7,260 bases of DNA from Armatimonadota bacterium (GTDB lineage: Bacteria; Sysuimicrobiota; Sysuimicrobiia; Sysuimicrobiales; JACQTN01): assembly GCA_016210785.1 (NCBI GenBank), contig JACQTN010000511.1, forward strand, positions 1 through 7,260. Direction: 5' to 3'. Positions 5,303 to 7,260 of this stretch are shown here, in pieces (within the stretch, counting starts at the first letter, position 1; each line of letters opens with the position of its first letter). The translations under genes were made by a program, and so were the position numbers. The notes beneath the pieces are model-generated. The model had not been told where the DNA came from. It saw only the letters and a list, made by a program, of their open reading frames with translations, and ran no database searches.

Positions 5303-6943
5303 CTACCGCACCGGCCTCACGCGGTGCAGGGAGTAGTAATTCCCCACGGGGAAGGCGGGGCCGCCGGTGTAGCCCGTGAACTTCGCGCTCCAGGAATGCA
5401 TCCACGGGATCCACACGAGCCAGATCCACGGCACGTCATCGGCGAGCACCTTCTGCAGTTCGTGATAGACCGGGCCGCGGTCCTTGACGGTGACCAGGCG
5501 CCGCCCGCGCTCGAGTAGCTCGTCCACGCGCGGGTTGGCGTAGCCCTGCGTGTTGGCGGGTCCCCTGGAGTGGAGGTAGTTGGTCGTCTCCACGTCGGGG
5601 TCCGGCCATCCGCTGGGCACGGTGTAGACCGCATCAAAGCTGCCGCGCCGCATCTTGTCCGCGGTGGCGATCTGGCTGGCGAGATCCGCCTTCGCCTCGA
5701 TGCCCGCGCGCCGCCACTGCTCCTGCACGAAGGTCACCATGCTCTCGTAGTCCTCGCGCTTGGCCGCGGACAGCAGGAAGCTGAGTCGCTTGCCGCCCTT
5801 CTGCATGATGCCGTCGGGGCCCGGCCGCCACCCGGCTTCCGCCAGCAGCGCCCGCGCCCGCTCGCGGCTGAAGTCGTACGGCTTGATGGTGGAGTTGAAG
5901 GCCCACGAGCCGTGCGCCGGCGTGATGGGGCCGGTCGCCACGGAGGCGTAGTTCCGGAAGACCACCCGGATCATGGCGTTCTTGTCGATGGCGTACATCA
6001 GCGCCTGGCGCACGCGCCGGTCCTGGAAGATCTCGTTGCGGAAGTTCAGGATGATCCCGCCCCAGTTGGGCGCGGGCTTGAAGATGTTCTTGATCCCGGG
6101 ATGCCGCTCCATCTCCGCCCGCGCTTCGAATGGGGCGGAGTAGACGAAGTGGACGGTGCCCTTCTTCAACTCCTCCACCGCGACGTTCCGGTCGGGGATG
6201 ACGCGGATGATGAGGCGGTCGATCTGCGGCCTGCCGCGGTAGTAGCGCGGGTTGGCCTCGAAGACGGCGCGGTCGCCGCGGCGCCACTCCACCAGGCGGA
6301 ATCTGCCCGTGCCGACGGGTTGCCTGTTGAACTCCGCGTCATTGATGTTCTTGCCTTCCAGCAGATGCCTGGGCGCGATCGCTCCGCGGTACGTCTGCAG
6401 AATGCTCAGGAACGGCGCGTACGGGTAGCGCAGGCGGAAGACGACCGTGTGCTTGTCCAGCGCGACCACCGGCTTGACCGGCAGGCTGTCGGGCGAGGCG
6501 GGATTGGCGCGGTTCGTCAGCCGGTCGAATCCCTCCAGGGCCTCATAGCTGCGGTAGAAGCTGGAGGTGACCTTGGGGTTCAGGTGCGAGTAGACTGTGA
6601 AAACGACGTCGTCGGCCGTGAAGGGACGGCCGTCCTGCCAGGTGACGTCTTTCCTCAAGAAAAACGTGTAGCGCTTGCCGTCCGGGGAGATCACCCAGCG
6701 CTCGGCGAGGGCGGGCTGCGCGACGTTCTCCTCGTCCAGCTCGGTCAGCCCGTCGAAGACGAGCATGTTGAAGGTATACGCGAACCCCTCCGACGCCACC
6801 AGCGGGTTCATGTTGACCGGCTCGGTCCACCAGGCATGGACCATCTCGACGACGTCCGGCCCCGCCTTCGCCGGCTGGTATGCGGGTGTGGCGATCACCA
6901 TGGCGGCCAGCACGGCGACCACGGCCATCCGCATACGACTCAT
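5303..6943 (-). CDS. Family 5 extracellular solute-binding protein of a dipeptide/oligopeptide-type ABC importer
   Basis: A 546-residue periplasmic binding protein of the SBP_bac_5 (DppA/OppA/NikA) family that would deliver its ligand to the two permeases downstream. Residues 1-27 are a Sec signal peptide: Arg-rich n-region, hydrophobic core, then AKA before Gly28. There is no lipobox cysteine, so it should be a free periplasmic protein. Family landmarks are ALAERWVISPDGKRYTFFLR (78-97), DVTWQDGRPFTADDVVF (99-115), PVGTGRFRLVEW (209-220), YYRGRPQIDRLIIRVIPD (234-251), and LNFRNEIFQDRRVRQALMYAID (299-320). Length is typical. ATG 6943 was chosen because GGGGAGGA lies 7 bases upstream and the signal peptide begins there; the open frame extends to 7060 only through the repeat array. 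It is the first gene of the operon. Several tryptophans around 505-518 might line the ligand site, but the ligand cannot be named. Confidence 0.95.
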   Translation of the reverse strand: MSRMRMAVVAVLAAMVIATPAYQPAKAGPDVVEMVHAWWTEPVNMNPLVASEGFAYTFNMLVFDGLTELDEENVAQPALAERWVISPDGKRYTFFLRKDVTWQDGRPFTADDVVFTVYSHLNPKVTSSFYRSYEALEGFDRLTNRANPASPDSLPVKPVVALDKHTVVFRLRYPYAPFLSILQTYRGAIAPRHLLEGKNINDAEFNRQPVGTGRFRLVEWRRGDRAVFEANPRYYRGRPQIDRLIIRVIPDRNVAVEELKKGTVHFVYSAPFEARAEMERHPGIKNIFKPAPNWGGIILNFRNEIFQDRRVRQALMYAIDKNAMIRVVFRNYASVATGPITPAHGSWAFNSTIKPYDFSRERARALLAEAGWRPGPDGIMQKGGKRLSFLLSAAKREDYESMVTFVQEQWRRAGIEAKADLASQIATADKMRRGSFDAVYTVPSGWPDPDVETTNYLHSRGPANTQGYANPRVDELLERGRRLVTVKDRGPVYHELQKVLADDVPWIWLVWIPWMHSWSAKFTGYTGGPAFPVGNYYSLHRVRPVR

Positions 6944-6950
6944 CGGCCTA

Positions 6951-6958
6951 TCCTCCCC
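6951..6958 (-). promoter_or_regulatory. Strong Shine-Dalgarno GGGGAGGA for the solute-binding protein
   Basis: The minus strand reads GGGGAGGA, then seven bases, then ATG at 6943. This is the best ribosome site in the operon and fixes the start at the signal peptide rather than at the longer open frame running through the repeats. I could not identify a convincing -35/-10 promoter between here and 7117. Confidence 0.75.
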
Positions 6959-6977
6959 TCTGGTCTTGCGCGCCCTT

Positions 6978-7103
6978 GCGTTTCCGCACCCCTCTGCGTT
7001 CTCGCGTCCCTGTGCGTTCTCTGCATCCCAGTGCGTTTCCGCGCCCCTCTGCGTTCTCACGTCTCTGCGCGTTCCCGCACTCCGCGCGTTCTGCGCCGGC
7101 CTT
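6978..7103. repeat. Seven-copy 18-bp imperfect tandem repeat upstream of the binding-protein gene
   Basis: GCGTT recurs at 6978, 6996, 7014, 7033, 7051, 7069 and 7086, with spacings of 18, 18, 19, 18, 18 and 17. Each unit is close to GCGTTCTCGCGCCCCTCT on the plus strand, so the minus strand is purine-rich (GAACGCAGAGG-like). Copies 1 and 4 differ at one base and copies 2 and 5 are also close, suggesting a higher-order unit of about 54 bp duplicated once. The last copy is degenerate. The array ends about 20 bases upstream of the binding-protein ribosome site and fills most of the 174-base gap between genes (6944-7117). CTCTGCGTT-like short tandem repeats occur between genes in several unrelated bacterial phyla (from memory). 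A function is not known. Confidence 0.85.
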
Positions 7104-7117
7104 GCGCCGGGGACAGG

Positions 7118-7260
7118 TTATCGCTCCTGCCACCGTGCCAGCCCGGCGTCGACCAGGTCCGTGAAGAGACGGAGCAGGATCTCCAGTGGCGGCGCCCATC
7201 CCTGCTCGTGGCGCACCCCGCGGTGAATGTCCCAGATGTTCTGCTCGCCCGTCGCGCGCA
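7118..7260 (-). CDS. 3' end of an unrecognised protein gene (5' end outside the window)
   Basis: One minus-strand frame is open from the window edge to TAA at 7118-7120, giving 46 codons. The residues look like real protein: NIWDIHRGVRHEQGWAPP followed by an amphipathic segment, LEILLRLFTDLVDAGLARW, probably a helix, ending in QER. I do not recognise the family. The mixed composition with several aromatic residues contrasts with the Arg/Gly/Pro-rich shadow frames on this strand. It points the same way as the transporter operon but is separated from the binding-protein start by 174 bases holding the repeat array, so it could be the preceding gene of the same transcript or an unrelated one. Confidence 0.55.
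   Translation of the reverse strand, partial: RATGEQNIWDIHRGVRHEQGWAPPLEILLRLFTDLVDAGLARWQER

Noticed and set aside
6944..7060. Extended N-terminus of the solute-binding protein running through the repeat array
   Set aside because: The open frame continues to an ATG at 7060, but a strong Shine-Dalgarno and a clear signal peptide begin at 6943. A 39-residue repeat-encoded leader would block the signal peptide.

Overview
This is a GC-rich window, roughly two-thirds G+C by eye, dominated by a minus-strand operon for a dipeptide/oligopeptide-type ABC importer. The substrate-binding protein has a Sec signal peptide with no lipobox cysteine, which suits a diderm bacterium with a free periplasmic binding protein. 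The overall style resembles uncultured soil or sediment lineages such as Rokubacteria or high-GC Proteobacteria, but nothing here fixes the taxon.

Layout from the left. Positions 2-82 (+) are the last 26 codons of a DppC-like permease belonging to a second transporter locus. It overlaps, by GTGA, the start of a ruined M28-type peptidase gene (79-369, +) with an internal deletion and frameshifts. That remnant runs directly into the C-terminal two-thirds of a uracil-DNA glycosylase-like gene (370-798, +) with clearly lower GC (125/240 in four counted lines). A 29-base gap then separates it from the convergent minus-strand operon.

The operon, in transcription order, is: substrate-binding protein (6943-5303), M24-fold protein A (5259-4012), M24-fold protein B (3976-2768), DppB-like permease (2670-1708) and DppC-like permease (1715-828). 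The two permease genes overlap by 8 bases. No ATPase genes are present. Upstream of the binding protein, a 174-base non-coding stretch carries seven copies of an 18-bp tandem repeat. Beyond it is the 3' end of an unrecognised minus-strand gene (7118-7260).

Functionally, the binding protein would capture a peptide-like or other amide-containing solute and the two permeases would pass it through the membrane, powered by ATPases encoded elsewhere. The two M24 'pita-bread' proteins would then act on it in the cytoplasm. The most interesting point is that both have lost the metal ligands of true M24 metallopeptidases: all five in A and four of five in B. Both keep a histidine near the position of the creatinase catalytic histidine. 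The pair may therefore be metal-free hydrolases or binding proteins rather than ordinary Xaa-Pro peptidases.
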